64,000 nt of DNA. Origin: Rhipidocladum racemiflorum. Taxonomy: Eukaryota > Streptophyta > Magnoliopsida > Poales > Poaceae. Where the stretch lies: contig CM070577.1 in the NCBI GenBank assembly GCA_036346355.1, forward strand, positions 81,366,509 to 81,430,508. The letters run 5' to 3'. Shown in pieces: positions 1 to 10,508 of this stretch. The notes under the pieces were generated by a model. That model was not told the DNA's origin. It saw only the letters and a list, made by a program, of their open reading frames with translations, and did not search any database. The number at the start of each line of letters is the position of its first letter. Within the stretch, counting starts at the first letter, position 1. Made by a program: the position numbers and the translations under genes.

Positions 1-1309
1 ATTTGCATGAAACAGCCCAACATTTGAAAGATCTACCGATTTCAAATCCTTTTCAGAAACCAAAACCAAAATACTATACTTGACAGCAAATACCCAAGAT
101 GCTCGTGACCGTGAGCATGGCTAATCGATTAGTTTGATTAATCTCTGCAGAGAATGCACACTTTACCCACACGACACATTCTAGCAATCATGTCAACCAT
201 GCCACGCGATACATACCATATCCGTTTTGCTAGATTGTGACGAAACTCTTCCAATTGTCGGCATCTAGTCTTGCGTCAGCCCCGGCGATGTGCGCTCTTT
301 GCTTTGGGTGGGGGCTCCACACACCCACACAGAGTACCCCCGGGCCAGGCGAGAGTACCCCCCCATTTAAGGTGTTTGGGTACCTTAAACTCCAAACCTG
401 ATTCACCCACACGGATCCAACGATGGCTAACAGCCCATCGTGCCTTTTACCCTCAAAGAAAGCATCCACCGTTGTTTCACGAAAGTCTCCAACACTGCGT
501 GTGGTGAGGGAGTATTCTAAGCAACACCAAAGACGCGTCGGTATTGCCCAACTACTTCGACCTACCACGGCGCAAGATCAAATTCCAACTCTGTCTTGGG
601 TTTAGGCTATCCCATACTAGCACATGTGGTTGTACGCAAGGACTTGGTTAAAAACGTCAAGTTCAGTCCTTAGGATTGCACAGACGAGACCTCCCATCAT
701 CCGTCCGGCATAAATCACTGTACACATTTTCCTTTTTCATATTTTGCCAACATAGCCTTTGTTTTTCCGAAACCACCATTTCCGAAATCCTAATAACGTA
801 TCGAAAAATCTTTGATTGACTGAGTCCACCGATCATTATTCAATCAGTCTAAAGCTGGGCTAAGCGTATGCAACTATTAGACTTATAACCCCTGACGACA
901 CTTATTATAGCATCTAACCTTAAACTAGGGTTACTCAAGGATTTTAGGGTAGCAACAAGATTAAGATAAGCCATCCAACCATTAGGGTATCTATCTATTC
1001 CCACCATTTAAATACTTGTAATAATCATATGCATGCGTAATCATTTTGCAAAACATCAAATACTTTTGCAATTATGGGAGCAATATGTTCAAAGGGGGTG
1101 CTTGCCTGCTTGCTCTGGGTTTTGCGTGTCCTCTGGGTCGAAGTCTGGATCCTCGCCATCGCTCCTGGCGTCGACGTCTAAACGAAAGCGCGACAAAAGA
1201 AAAACGAGGAAAGCGATTAAGATCCAACGAGAACAAAGCAAAAAGCTCAAAGAAGCGGACAACAACCAACAAGCGAACACGAGGAAAGAAACTTAAACGA
1301 AACCGAATT

Positions 1310-1560
1310 TTGAATCGAGACCGGCGATGTCGGTGTACAAACCCGGTAGTGCCGCTCATACGATCAGCGATCTGCGACCTTGAGGGTCGGTAGTACCGGC
1401 GACTCTGAAACCTAAGCGGGGACCTCTCGGAAAATAACTACCGGCGTTGCGGGAGGCGGTAGTGCCGGCCTAAGCTTCGGCGATCACCGCCACAAGGGTC
1501 GGTAGTCTTGCCTAATGGCAAGATCTGGACTTAACACGTCGGTAGTGCCGGCCACAGGTC
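1310..1560. repeat. GC-rich interspersed short repeat (GGTAGTGCCGG type)
   Basis: A short motif, cGGTAGTgCCGgc and variants (gtagtaccggc, ctaccggcg), recurs about six times, near 1342, 1388, 1437, 1461, 1498 and 1541. Some copies are inverted relative to others, since the core is nearly self-complementary (CCGG..., GGTA.TACC). It lies inside the reverse LTR and is presumably an internal LTR repeat. No function is assigned. Confidence 0.5.
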
Positions 1561-2301
1561 GATTGAATTTTCGAGAAAAGGATTTTCGCACAAACGACTT
1601 GAATTTCACATGATCGCATGGATGGGTTCTCGGAAATAACAAGGACCCATTTATGCAAACCACACATGGTTCCGACCTCGTTTGGCATAATTCTTAATCC
1701 GAGAAACTCTAAAGTCCTAATTCATGCTAAATCCTGACTTTCTCCCCGAATTGAATTCTAACTCGATTCTTTTCGCGAAACTCGGACTTTAACAAAGTCG
1801 AATACATTGTAGTGTCCTTTTCCTAGCTTTTGGAACCAGGATTCCAAGGTTTAATTCCAAAAGCTACGAAAACGACATTTAACCAAATATATCCGATAAA
1901 AAACGTACTTAGGGTTTCTGATCTCAGTTTTCGCGCTAACAAGAACTCTTGCACCTAACCTAGGTTTAGAAACTCAGCTAACTAAAAGTTGAGCACTACA
2001 ACTTGGTTTTCTAGGGTTTTAGCTAAAAGAAAAGTTGATAGAAATGGAGAAAAATACAAGATCAAGCTCAAGTCATCACAGATCTGACTGAAACTTGCTC
2101 CACTCACCACAGTGCTCATCTAGGGTTTTGGAAAGTGACGATCTCCTCCGTGGCTTGCTTCACCTCGAGCTCAAGAACACCGGAGGGAGAGGTTTAGCTG
2201 GAGGGAAAACTCGAGAGAGAGGGAGAGAGCTCCATGGGAGAGAGAGCTAGAGGGTGAGGGTGAGAGTGAGAGGGAGTGAGGGAGAGTGAGCTGGGGGAGG
2301 G

Positions 2302-3735
2302 TGTAGGATCGAAGTATACGAATATAGCAATCAGAGGGGGGTGAATGATTGTGCGGAAGCTAAAACCAAATTCTTGATCTATTAAAAGTTCACCCCAAAA
2401 CAGAACCAAATAATTGCCTCGTTTTCGACAAAAATAGAATGACAGAGGTTCGGTAAAACGCGAATTCCCAGAGATCCAACCGTCGGATCGATCTGAAATT
2501 TTGTCACAAGAAACTAGATTCCAGTACGAATCGAACCCAAAAAGAATCAGCTCGATCGGACTTACGGATCAAAAGTTATAAGCTTCGCAAGCTTGCTGTT
2601 CTAGAACTTGACGAAAATCAATCTAATCGAAACTTGTAGATTGATCAAGAACAACAAAAGATTTATCAACAAAACTTTGAGGAACACTAGATCAATACCC
2701 TAGAGAGGTTTTTGATGGATCAAATCAAGATGAAACTCAAAAAACAAAAACCAATCTAGAACTAGAACAAGTATGCAAACAAGAACCAAAAGAGAATATT
2801 GTAGCACACAAGGAACTAGAAGAATTGATCTTTATTTCTTTTGTCTAAAGTACTCCCATCAAAAGAGTACAAACCCTAAAACCAAGCTCAACCTCCCTTG
2901 CGCCTGTTCTGCTACTTGGTTCGATTGATGCCCTTTAACAGGAGACACCCCTCCTATTTAAAGGACCAACCCACAAGGAGTTCTGAATACGATTCCTATT
3001 CCCTAGAAGGAATCTGTATCCAACACAACTCTACTTGGCCCAACCTGGCCGAGTACAACTCTTGCACGCGTATGGCAACCCTACCATACTCACGTGACTA
3101 ACATTTTGCACGCGTATGGCCACCTGCCATACTCACGTGACTAACACTTTGCACGCGAATGACCTCCTGCCATCCTCACATGACTAACCATTCTTCATGT
3201 GCACCATTCTCTTAGCCCGAACGTCCCGCATGACATCCTTGACCACCAAGACCTCAGTTCCTCCTGAACCTAGTCCCGAACCTCAGTTCCTCCATGAACC
3301 TAGTTCGGTCCGTCATCGACCACATTCGTCTTTGAGCAATACCTGCACATGAACAAACCACAAAACAAATCCGAGCACAAGTCCACGACTTGACTCAATG
3401 TCAATCCATGCAACTACTCACATGAGCATTGCATAAAGTCCACTTCAAGCATCATGAAATTCTCACAAATTTCATAATCTCAAAAACAAATCAAAATTCA
3501 AAGTCCAAATTTGCACAAACCCTAATCGAGCAAAAAGCCATTCACGACGGACCAAAAATTTGGTGCAGGCGTACATGTAAAACTTCTTGTCTTTTAAGAA
3601 CTTGGTCCCATGGCGTAAAAACGAAACTTACTGTTTCTTGTCAAATTGTCAAACACATGCACAAGCACATTTTGCAAAACCAATTCTAAGTTAATTTTTC
3701 AGTTCAAAGCCAATTTTTCAGCACATGATTTCACA
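2302..3735 (-). mobile_element. Copia-type solo LTR with target-site duplication GAGGG
   Basis: On the + strand the segment starts TGTAGGATCG at 2302 and ends TTTCACA at 3735. It is flanked on both sides by the same 5 bp, GAGGG (2297-2301 and 3736-3740). It has the LTR hallmark TG...CA and a run gaggggggTGAAT near its left edge. A similar run lies near the same edge of the copia LTRs at 30481 and 40571, whose genes are on the minus strand; by that analogy this LTR is also minus-oriented. A TTTAAATA box (about 2957-2965) could be its minus-strand TATA box. No internal retroelement sequence is present, so this is a solo LTR left by recombination between two LTRs. Confidence 0.82.
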
Positions 3736-4342
3736 GAGGGAGAGAGTGAGGAGAACCCTCTAGAGAAAAAGGAGGTGGCCAGGGCAACGGTTAGCTCGGG
3801 CGCCCTACCCCCCTGCCCGCACCCCTCGTGGCAAGAAGACGGCCAGGGCCGGCAGATCGCCGCCAGCAGAAAAACCCCAAACCCCCCCCCAAAAACTCCG
3901 AAACTCACGAATCCTTCCCGGAAACTTTTAGGATAGACTCTAGGGTAGCTAAAGAAGGTTTGAAAACTACGGTTGCTCAGAAATTCTAATCGCAACACGA
4001 AACGAGATTTTAGAGCAAAAAAACTAAAACGAAACAGATAGAGCGAACAATTCCAAAAACAATTAACTCCAAATTGAAGTCCAAACAACTCCCAAAGGAT
4101 AATCAACATTAAAAAGGCAAGTTCAAACTCAGGATGTTACAGCGTCGACCCCGACGGTCCACCCGTCAGCGGCGTCACCTCCCCGCCCGTCGAGCCCACC
4201 GCGGGGACCGCACCCGTGGGGCCCCCGCTCCGGACGGTCGTCCGCGTGAACCCCGCCGATGGGGGGGGACTCGACTCCCCGCTCCCGAGGTGGGGCTCAA
4301 CACCGCCCCCGTGCTCGCATGGCCCCTGTACACAACGGTCTG

Positions 4343-5734
4343 TTAGGGGTCGCGCGAGAAGAACCAAAGGCTGGTCGGAGAAAAGACGAGACACTTACCG
4401 CGTCGATCGAATGAACATCGCCCCATGCCCCCTTTTCGCCGGACCCCGCGCGGGGGCGTGGTCCTCCGCCTCCTCATGACAAACCCCGAGGTCGGGGCGT
4501 CCCCCTCGGGATCGCGGGCACCGGTTCCTTGGTCGGAACCTGCTTCGGAGCCGCCCGAGTTGTCTCCGGCGCTCTCGCTGCCCTCACTGGAGGATGACTC
4601 CTCGTCGCTGTCCTCCAGCGTCGTGTCGGAGACCTCCTCGCCTTGCGCTGCCCAGGAGGCGCGCTCCCTTTTCTTCCGCGCCGCCGCGACTTGCTTCTCC
4701 TCCTTCCGCGCCCGGCGGGCGGCGACACGTTCCTCCGCGACGACGCGCGCCGCGGCTCTCATCTCTTTTTCTCTCGGCAAGAGAGCCCGGGAGATCATGC
4801 CGTCGAGCCCCTGCAAAAAACCACTCGGGTAAGCAGGGAGAAGAGCAAGGGGAACAAGGGAGTCAGAAGATTCGAAACCTCCTACCAGGTTTGGCGGATT
4901 CTGCGCCGAAAACGGCGCAGGGACCTCGCCCACTGCTTCGGTGTCACCCACGCGGACGACCGCAGCCACACGAGCAGAAAGCTCCGACCCAGGGAGCTCT
5001 ACTGCGCACGACCTTGTGGGGTCAGACGCCCCGGTGTACCCGAACATGGGGTGCACCCGATCCTTGAAGGGCTGTATGCGCCTCTCCATGAACGCACGGA
5101 CGACCACCTCGCCCGTCAGTCCCCGCCTCTTCAGACCCTCGAGCCGCTCGAGGATCACCTCCACCTTCTTTTTGTCCTTCGATTTGGGACCCCAAATCCA
5201 GTGGGGACCCCCCGCCGGCGGGCTGCCACTGAAGGCCGGGGCGCTGTTGCCAAGGTTCTGGACGTAGAACCACTCGCTGTGCCACCCCCGGTTCAACGTC
5301 GGCAGCTTCACGTCGATATAGTACTGCTTGCGGCCGCCACGAAGTTGGATCGCCAAGCCGCCAAGGAGACCAGCGGCGTCTGACGGCGATCGCGCGAAGA
5401 AGAAGTGCCGCCAGAGCCCCCAGTGGGGTTCGATCCCCAAGAAAGCCTCGCACAGCGTGATGAAGATCGCGATGTGGAGGACCCCATTCGGGTTCAAGTG
5501 GTGCACTTCCCCTCGGTAGAAGAACAGCAGCCCGCGGACGAACGGGTGAAGGGGGAGGCCGAACCCGCGCTCGTAGAAGGAGGCGAGTGCGACGATCTCC
5601 CCGTCGCCCAGCGCAGGGGTCGCGGTCCCCGCCGGCGGCACCCGCCACCCAGACTCGTCTCGCGGAGGGAGGAATCCCTTCCTCTCCAGGCCAATGAAGC
5701 GATCGGCCGCAGATGAGTGGGGAACCCACGACAT
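4343..5734 (-). CDS. Antisense retrotransposon ORF with Transposase_28-like domain
   Basis: An open frame of about 460 codons runs antisense to element A. I take the ATG at 5734; the three codons upstream give only a GTG. Residues about 1-190 are rich in aromatic residues and carry motifs such as RGLLFFYRGEVHHLNPNGV and HSEWFYVQNL. These are typical of the plant 'putative gypsy-type transposon' family (Pfam Transposase_28), known as an extra antisense ORF in Tat-lineage gypsy elements. Residues about 270-430 form a low-complexity, acidic and basic tail with AARVVAEERVAARRARKEEK and a Ser/Glu-rich stretch. A GT donor-like site (cgacgcg|gtaagtg, about 4399) and an acceptor-like site (about 4329) suggest that the native transcript is spliced and continues toward 4142, where element A is cut. 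The biochemical role of this family is unknown. Confidence 0.7.
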   Translation of the reverse strand: MSWVPHSSAADRFIGLERKGFLPPRDESGWRVPPAGTATPALGDGEIVALASFYERGFGLPLHPFVRGLLFFYRGEVHHLNPNGVLHIAIFITLCEAFLGIEPHWGLWRHFFFARSPSDAAGLLGGLAIQLRGGRKQYYIDVKLPTLNRGWHSEWFYVQNLGNSAPAFSGSPPAGGPHWIWGPKSKDKKKVEVILERLEGLKRRGLTGEVVVRAFMERRIQPFKDRVHPMFGYTGASDPTRSCAVELPGSELSARVAAVVRVGDTEAVGEVPAPFSAQNPPNLVGGFESSDSLVPLALLPAYPSGFLQGLDGMISRALLPREKEMRAAARVVAEERVAARRARKEEKQVAAARKKRERASWAAQGEEVSDTTLEDSDEESSSSEGSESAGDNSGGSEAGSDQGTGARDPEGDAPTSGFVMRRRRTTPPRGVRRKGGMGRCSFDRRGKCLVFSPTSLWFFSRDP

Positions 5735-5865
5735 CTCCGACACAAGCGAGGAAACGAGGCGAAACGCGAGGAAGCGGGGAGCTCTTTTTTCTCTTCATGT
5801 GGCTTTTTCCCCTTTTTTGCAGAAGGCACAAGCAGTTGTCTCCCTCCTCGCGCCACCCTCGCCTT

Positions 5866-5875
5866 CCTTTATAGG
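5866..5875 (-). promoter_or_regulatory. Possible TATA box of the antisense ORF
   Basis: The minus strand reads CCTATAAAGG here, about 130 bp upstream of the ATG at 5734. The position fits a TATA box with a short 5' leader, so the antisense ORF may have its own promoter near the 3' LTR. Inferred from sequence only. Confidence 0.4.
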
Positions 5876-5884
5876 CAACGGGCG

Positions 5885-6635
5885 GGAACGGACGCCCCTT
5901 CGCGCCACCTGACGCCTCTGCACATGAACCGGCGCAACCGCGACCGCTCGCCTGCCACCTCGGTCACCACCCCGGTAACGTGTCGAAGTCTATTTAATTC
6001 CCACCGAGCATTAATCGCGCTCGACAGACAGCCGCCTCGCCACAAGACGCTGCATAGCTTCTGCGAACCCCGCCGGGCGTAACGGACCAAAACGCTCCGA
6101 AAAAAGGTACAAACGACCCACTGGGCCGCCCGGCCTCGGGACGGCGGATCGCCTTTGGGCTCGCACCCGAGGCCCAGCACCGTGTTGGGGTTACGAAGGC
6201 CAAGTCGGTCGGCCGAGGCCGAAGCCGCCCCATCACGAAAAACAGAGCGAGGGGCGGGCCAGGGTGAGCTCCCAGGGAGCCTCCAGTTGGGTCGGCGGAT
6301 GACCCAATCACCCTAACCCGCATCCGAGACCATACCTCACACTCTCCCGTGGAGCTCATCGATGAGTAGCGGCCAGCCGCGCTCCGGGTTGGCGGACGAC
6401 CCGGTAGCCCGATACGGGATCGAGTAAGGAAAGGTTCTCATGGGACGCCCCACAGCGGGTCGGACGCCCATGCCGGGACCCACGTCCGCTTGGGAACGAT
6501 CCCCCACAAGGGAGATCGCCAAGGTTCCACTCGGATTCCCCGTTAGAAGCTTGCACGGGCACGGCGTTCAAACCGACGAAGGTAAAGGCGCGTTCGCTCA
6601 CCCGACTCTTGGACCCAAAACCGTGGCCAAACCAG
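5885..6635. other. GC-rich spacer of element A
   Basis: This stretch lies between the antisense ORF promoter and the G-rich tandem repeats. Its layout resembles 18880-19190 of element B: a tttaattc box (about 5993 and 18929) followed by gacccactgggccg / ggcccactgggttg. No convincing protein is encoded. Confidence 0.5.
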
Positions 6636-6640
6636 AGTCT

Positions 6641-7153
6641 GACCGGGTAAACCCCCGACCAGCTCTCCTACCCGCTCGGGGGCTCGGGGGCTACACCCAT
6701 CGGGTGCGCTCACGCGCTCCCGGGAACCTTGGCCGATGCGGCCAGCAGGCGGGCTGTGCCGACTAAACCACCGCCGACCTCCTGGTCGGCGGACCGCCTC
6801 GATCGGGTAAACCCCCGACCGGCTCTCCGACCCGCTCGGGGGCTCGGGGGCTACACCCACCGGGTGTGCTCGCGCGCACCCTGGCCATTCGGTCGACATA
6901 CTTAACAGTCAGTGCCGACCAAGCCCTCGCCGACCTCGGCGTGATCGGCCGATCGTAAACCCCAACCGGCTCTCCGACCCGCCGGGGCTCGGGCTACACC
7001 ACAGGTGCGCGCCACAAGACACCCCGTCCCTTCAGAAGAGGCAATTCCCGACTAGCCGCTCCGACCAAATTATGCCCATCGACCCCGGCGCTACGTTGAC
7101 CTCGTCAAAACCCCAGACCGGCTCTCCTACCCGGACGGGGGCTCGGGGGCTAC
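6641..7153 (+). repeat. Four tandem G-rich repeats upstream of 3' LTR, last one ending in polypurine-like tract
   Basis: Copies of a module gaccggctctccgacccgctcgggggctcgggggctac start near 6655, 6815, 6953 and 7113, spaced about 140-160 bp apart. The first two continue with acccaccgggtgtgctcgcg. The last copy ends exactly at the LTR (gctcgggggctac then TGACGAG), where a polypurine tract would prime plus-strand DNA. One further copy lies at 19210-19277 in element B. The repeats therefore look like duplicated versions of the LTR-proximal tract. Confidence 0.75.
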
Positions 7154-8041
7154 TGACGAGTACCCATGCCATGGGTACCCCCATCAGCCCGGGGCCACGA
7201 ACGGGCTAACCTACCTCTCCGGGAGCCCAGTACTGGCAAAAGGTGTGTGGGCTGCAGAGAGTGGGCCAGGCTCCGGTCCGAGCCAGCCCCAGACGGTCGG
7301 TCGACCCCAACCTTCAAGGTCGGGGCGCACGGTTGGTCGGCTCCACTAGCACCCGAAGGGGCGGACCCCGTGCCTGTGGAGCCAGCTACCCTGCGCACGC
7401 AACATCCACTGGCGCTCGTACGGGGGTAGACGGCTCCTTCCCGAGGTTGTCAGAAGGACCGTCGAAGGAGTCAAAGCCCCCGTCCCGTCGCCTGACACGC
7501 CGCAGAGGGAGGCGCCCTCTCCCGAGGCCGAGCTATAGTCAAGCACCATTAAAACCACCGAAGCTGACAGGAGCATAGAGCAGTATGTCATCCTGACAGC
7601 CCAGCACAAGACCGCACACCGCGGGACTACCAACCCTGCGTGGGGCGGGCAGAGGTTGGTCGAACAAGACAGAAACCGGATTCCAAGACATACAGTACCC
7701 CCTCCTTTTTTCCTCCAAACTCCCGTGTAACCTGCTACCTCTGTCTATATAAGGAAAGGCAGGGCCCGAGGCAGCGGGGGGACGGGCAATTTCTAGACAA
7801 CAAAAGACGAGCGGAAAACGAGCAGCCAAGCACGAGGGAGTCGGTCGGCCGAACCCTTGCCCCGCTTGTAATCCTTTGTTCGTCCCGCAAGATCAATACA
7901 CCCCCACCAAGCGAACTGGAGTAGGGACGTTCAGCCCGAACCAGTATAAACTCCTGGCTTTCTGAGTCAACCATTCGGGGAGAGGGAGCGCGCGACCCCA
8001 CTAACCAAAAATTCGTATTGCCGGTGCACGAAACACCGACA
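7154..8041 (+). repeat. 3' LTR of element A
   Basis: It starts TGACGAGTACCC at 7154, directly after the polypurine-like tract, and ends ACACCGACA at 8041, giving 888 bp with TG...CA ends. A TATATAAGG box lies at 7746-7754. It is related throughout to the element B LTR (9584-10448), with clear divergence by eye. Only the right flank is seen, so no target duplication can be checked. Confidence 0.8.
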
Positions 8042-8155
8042 CTAAGTGTTTGCGTTTTCCTTCATTCAATGGTCTCGTACCTACATAATAAAGAAGTTTG
8101 ATATTACATTTATCGGTATTACATTAATGTAGACAACAATTTATGTAATTCATAC

Positions 8156-8902
8156 TTACAGTATCCAGCATCTCAAAAGAGACACGTCGAGAGCATCCTG
8201 GTAGTACATGTTATGCAATTTGTCGAATTGAACCAAGAAGTACCCATCCCCATGGTGAAAATGCTCCTCTTTAAAAACTCCAGTGACCGCATTCGGCAGT
8301 ATGTCCTGGTTGGACCGCTCCATGTACCACTTATGCAATCTTTGCATCATTAATGTTAGGGTATCAAACATTTTTTGGGTCACAAAAGGCTTCCCCATCC
8401 AGAATTTTAGTCTTTTTACAATATCTTGTCCTTCTGATTTCGATTTGCCCTCATATTGTCTAAGCACAACATCATATTCAGTCTTGGCGTCACATGATGT
8501 AGTCGACTTGGCTTGCGTCCTGTTCAATTTCTTTGTAGGATACACTTTACGTTCTTCACGTATCTCCTGCGAAGTGCTGACAATAGGCATTTGACACTGA
8601 GGTGCTGGTAACGACTGCGGAACATCTAATGCTGGAAAGGCCGACACTTGAAGGTCGAGGACAATGTCACGCTTGCGCCACTGAATGAATGTGTGCGCTG
8701 CACTTCCTAGAGTTGTCACGTCGTTATTTCCAGCATTTCCAACATCATGTTGGTGAACTGCGGAAGCACCGTGTCCACCTCGACCTTTGTGTATCCCGGC
8801 GCGATTAGGGAGTTGTGCAAAATACCTCCTTCTTGGCATGGATAAGCCATGCCTGTAGCAGCCTAAAGAGATATGTTTATGATAGGAATATTGAGCTGGC
8901 AC
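8156..8902 (-). pseudogene. Remnant of a CACTA-type second ORF (protein preceding Ulp1-like protease)
   Basis: An open frame of about 248 codons. The C-terminal third reads like the region that precedes the C48/Ulp1-like protease in plant CACTA (En/Spm) proteins: MGKPFVTQKMFDTLTLMMQR, then a KWYMERS segment, KEEHFHHGDGYFLV, and YQDALDVSLLRCW. In intact relatives I recall a similar 'LHEWYM ... NQDALDKSLISC' block leading into the protease. Here the frame stops directly after that block with no protease core, so the gene is truncated. The N-terminal part (about residues 1-110) matches nothing I recognise and may include intron. The assignment rests on motif memory, not a search; an unrelated hypothetical protein remains possible. 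Confidence 0.45.
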
Positions 8903-9360
8903 GGTGTTGGTTGTTGTATATCACCCACGGGATAGCGGGCTAATGCATCTTCTGACAGTGGTGTGGACACGCAACATTGTGCTAGTAGATGAAGTTGTAA
9001 TTCAAGTAAATCTGCAATGAATGATGATAGTACTTAATTGGCCACATAAGTCTAAACTTAAGCACATGTCAACAATTCCATATAAGTGCAAGAACAATAT
9101 CAAACATATCATTTCAAAAACTACATACAAACCTTATATTCGTGAACAATATCATTTCAAAAATAAGCCTTACCTAAAACTAGTAAGTTGTTACTTTTGT
9201 TGTTACATGTTACAATGAACGATTTTAGCAAACCAAGCTAACATATATACTAGTAAGTTGCCGAACCTAACTAAAAAAATTCAGCAGCACCTTCCCTAAA
9301 ACTCGGACATCCACTTAGCAGACAAAAGACAAAAGACAATATAATATCAACAACAATAGA
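8903..9360. other. AT-rich segment without recognisable genes
   Basis: Low-complexity, AT-rich DNA between the CACTA-like ORF and a short tandem repeat. I see no open frame, RNA gene or terminal repeat that I can support. Confidence 0.4.
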
Positions 9361-9361
9361 A

Positions 9362-9495
9362 GGTCATGGTATCAACTAACCATCATGACCGACTAAGCAT
9401 GAACAAAAGGGTCATGGTATTGGCTAACCATCATGACCCACTAAGCACGAACAAAGGGTCATGGTATCGACTAACCATCATGACCTACTACAGAT
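9362..9495. repeat. Three tandem copies of a GGTCATGGTAT...ACCATCATGACC module
   Basis: The module starts near 9363, 9411 and 9458, about 48 bp apart. Each copy holds a short inverted pair, GGTCATGGT and ACCATCATGACC, so each can fold as a hairpin. Tandem repeats with internal hairpins are common in the subterminal regions of CACTA elements, and this one follows a CACTA-like ORF. No CACTA terminus was found next to it. Confidence 0.6.
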
Positions 9496-9583
9496 ATAAA
9501 CACTACATAATTAATTTACAAAACATGAACTCATTGGACGTAACCGCAAAACAACCAATTACAAGAAATTTACAGTACATGAC

Positions 9584-10448
9584 TGACGAGTGCTTATACC
9601 ATGGGTAGTCCCAGCAGCCCGGAAACCTCGAGCGGGCTGCCTTCAAGACCCAGTTCCAACCGGAGACCGGCGGGCTACAGACAAGCTTGGTCCCCGACCA
9701 GGCCTCGGCTCGAACACTCCGTCCAACCTTCTCCGATCACCCAGGTCGGAGAGCCTCCCTCGGTTGGGCGCTCCGGTACTCGAGTACCTGCTCTGCCAAA
9801 CGCAACATCCCGGGACGTCCGTGTTAGGGTAGGTGGTTCCTTCCCAAGGTGTCAGGGGAGCCGCCTGCAAAACCAGGCTCCGGTCCCATCGCTCTGACAC
9901 GGAATAGAAGGGAACATCTCCACCCAAGGCCTCAAGGGTCATTCGGCATTAAAACCAGCTGCCTGACAAAGCGTGCGGGACGGTGCGTCACGTTCCTCCA
10001 CAGGATGAAGCCTTTCACCACAAGCCTACCGACCAAGCACGCGGGGAGGTAGGGGCCGGTCGAACGTCAAGGCTGAAAACCGAACCCCGAGACAGAACAC
10101 CCCAGCTCCTTTTTTTCCTTTCTTTAGAGGAACTCTTGTGTAACCCGCAGCTCCCGCCTATATAAGGGAGACGGGGCCCTGGGGAGGAAGAGAGGACAAC
10201 AAAGAAAGAAGATAGAAGAACATATTCGGAAAGAATGTTTGGACGACGAACAAACCCTATCTTCCCCTTGGAAGCGGCGATTGTAATACCCCGAAAGGGC
10301 ATATACACAGCAAACGAACTGGAGTAGGGATATTCAGCCCGAACCAGTATACACTTTGGGCTCCCTTAAGCCAAGCCATTCGAGGAGAGGGAACGCGCGA
10401 TCTCCCCTAGACCGAAAAATCGTATTGCCGGTGCTCGAAACACCGATA
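9584..10448 (+). repeat. 5' LTR of element B
   Basis: It starts TGACGAGTGC and ends ACACCGATA (865 bp). The last dinucleotide is TA where the element A LTR has CA, a probable point change. A TATATAAGG box lies at 10159-10167. The primer binding site follows directly. Confidence 0.8.
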
Positions 10449-10467
10449 GTTGGCGCACCAGGTAGGG
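10449..10467 (+). other. Primer binding site of element B
   Basis: Directly after the LTR comes GTTGGCGCACCAGGTAGGG. It begins, after one spacer base, with the TGG that pairs with the CCA end of a tRNA. It is not the initiator-Met site (TGGTATCAGAGC) used by the other elements here. I do not assign the tRNA. Confidence 0.6.
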
Positions 10468-10508
10468 GATCTTCGCGCATCGACATCATCTCCCGCTTCA
10501 CCTTCTCG

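Larger units (their letters stand above)
1..4141 (-). mobile_element. Partial Tekay-type gypsy LTR, reverse orientation, interrupted by a solo LTR
   Basis: The right edge at 4141 ends in TGTTACA, the reverse complement of the TGTAACA start seen on other LTRs in this window. Positions about 140-700 align by eye with 45220-45590 inside the complete reverse solo LTR (44510-48088): both have a CTCTGCAGAG block, a run about cactttaccca, and later a segment ending near gtcctta. In that complete copy the block lies about 710 bp from the LTR edge, so roughly 0.57 kb of this LTR is probably outside the window. Without the insert at 2302-3740 about 2.7 kb is visible. No coding sequence is supported; the small basic ORFs near 1033-1393 are not convincing. 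Family assignment is by similarity to other copies here. Confidence 0.65.
4142..8041 (+). mobile_element. Element A: 3' half of a Tat-lineage (RIRE2-like) gypsy retrotransposon
   Basis: From left to right this segment carries an antisense ORF with a Transposase_28-like protein, a GC-rich spacer, four tandem G-rich repeats ending in a polypurine-like tract, and a 3' LTR (7154-8041). The same order of parts follows pol in element B (9584-19280). The gag-pol half and 5' LTR are absent: at 4141/4142 the sequence passes straight into an unrelated reverse LTR. The LTR is clearly related to that of element B (same TGACGAG start, same CGTATTGCCGGTG...ACACCGA end) but differs at many positions, so A and B are separate subfamily members and not the two ends of one insertion. 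Confidence 0.75.

Noticed and set aside
1033..1393. Basic ORFs on both strands near the window start
   Set aside because: Lys/Arg-rich products of low complexity inside an LTR; no domain or conserved motif.
4425..5720. Several long + strand frames opposite the antisense ORF
   Set aside because: They are GC-rich shadows with Arg/Pro-rich, low-complexity products.
8039..8050. CACTAAGTG as a CACTA terminus
   Set aside because: The CA belongs to the LTR end, and no matching inverted end or 3-bp duplication was found near 9583.
9362..9495. CRISPR-like array
   Set aside because: Three direct repeats with near-identical spacers in plant DNA; a transposon subterminal repeat explains it.
7154..10448. 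LTRs of A and B as the two ends of one small element
   Set aside because: They are in the same orientation with an internal CACTA remnant, but a polypurine tract precedes the first and a primer site follows the second, so they are the 3' LTR of one element and the 5' LTR of another; they also differ too much.
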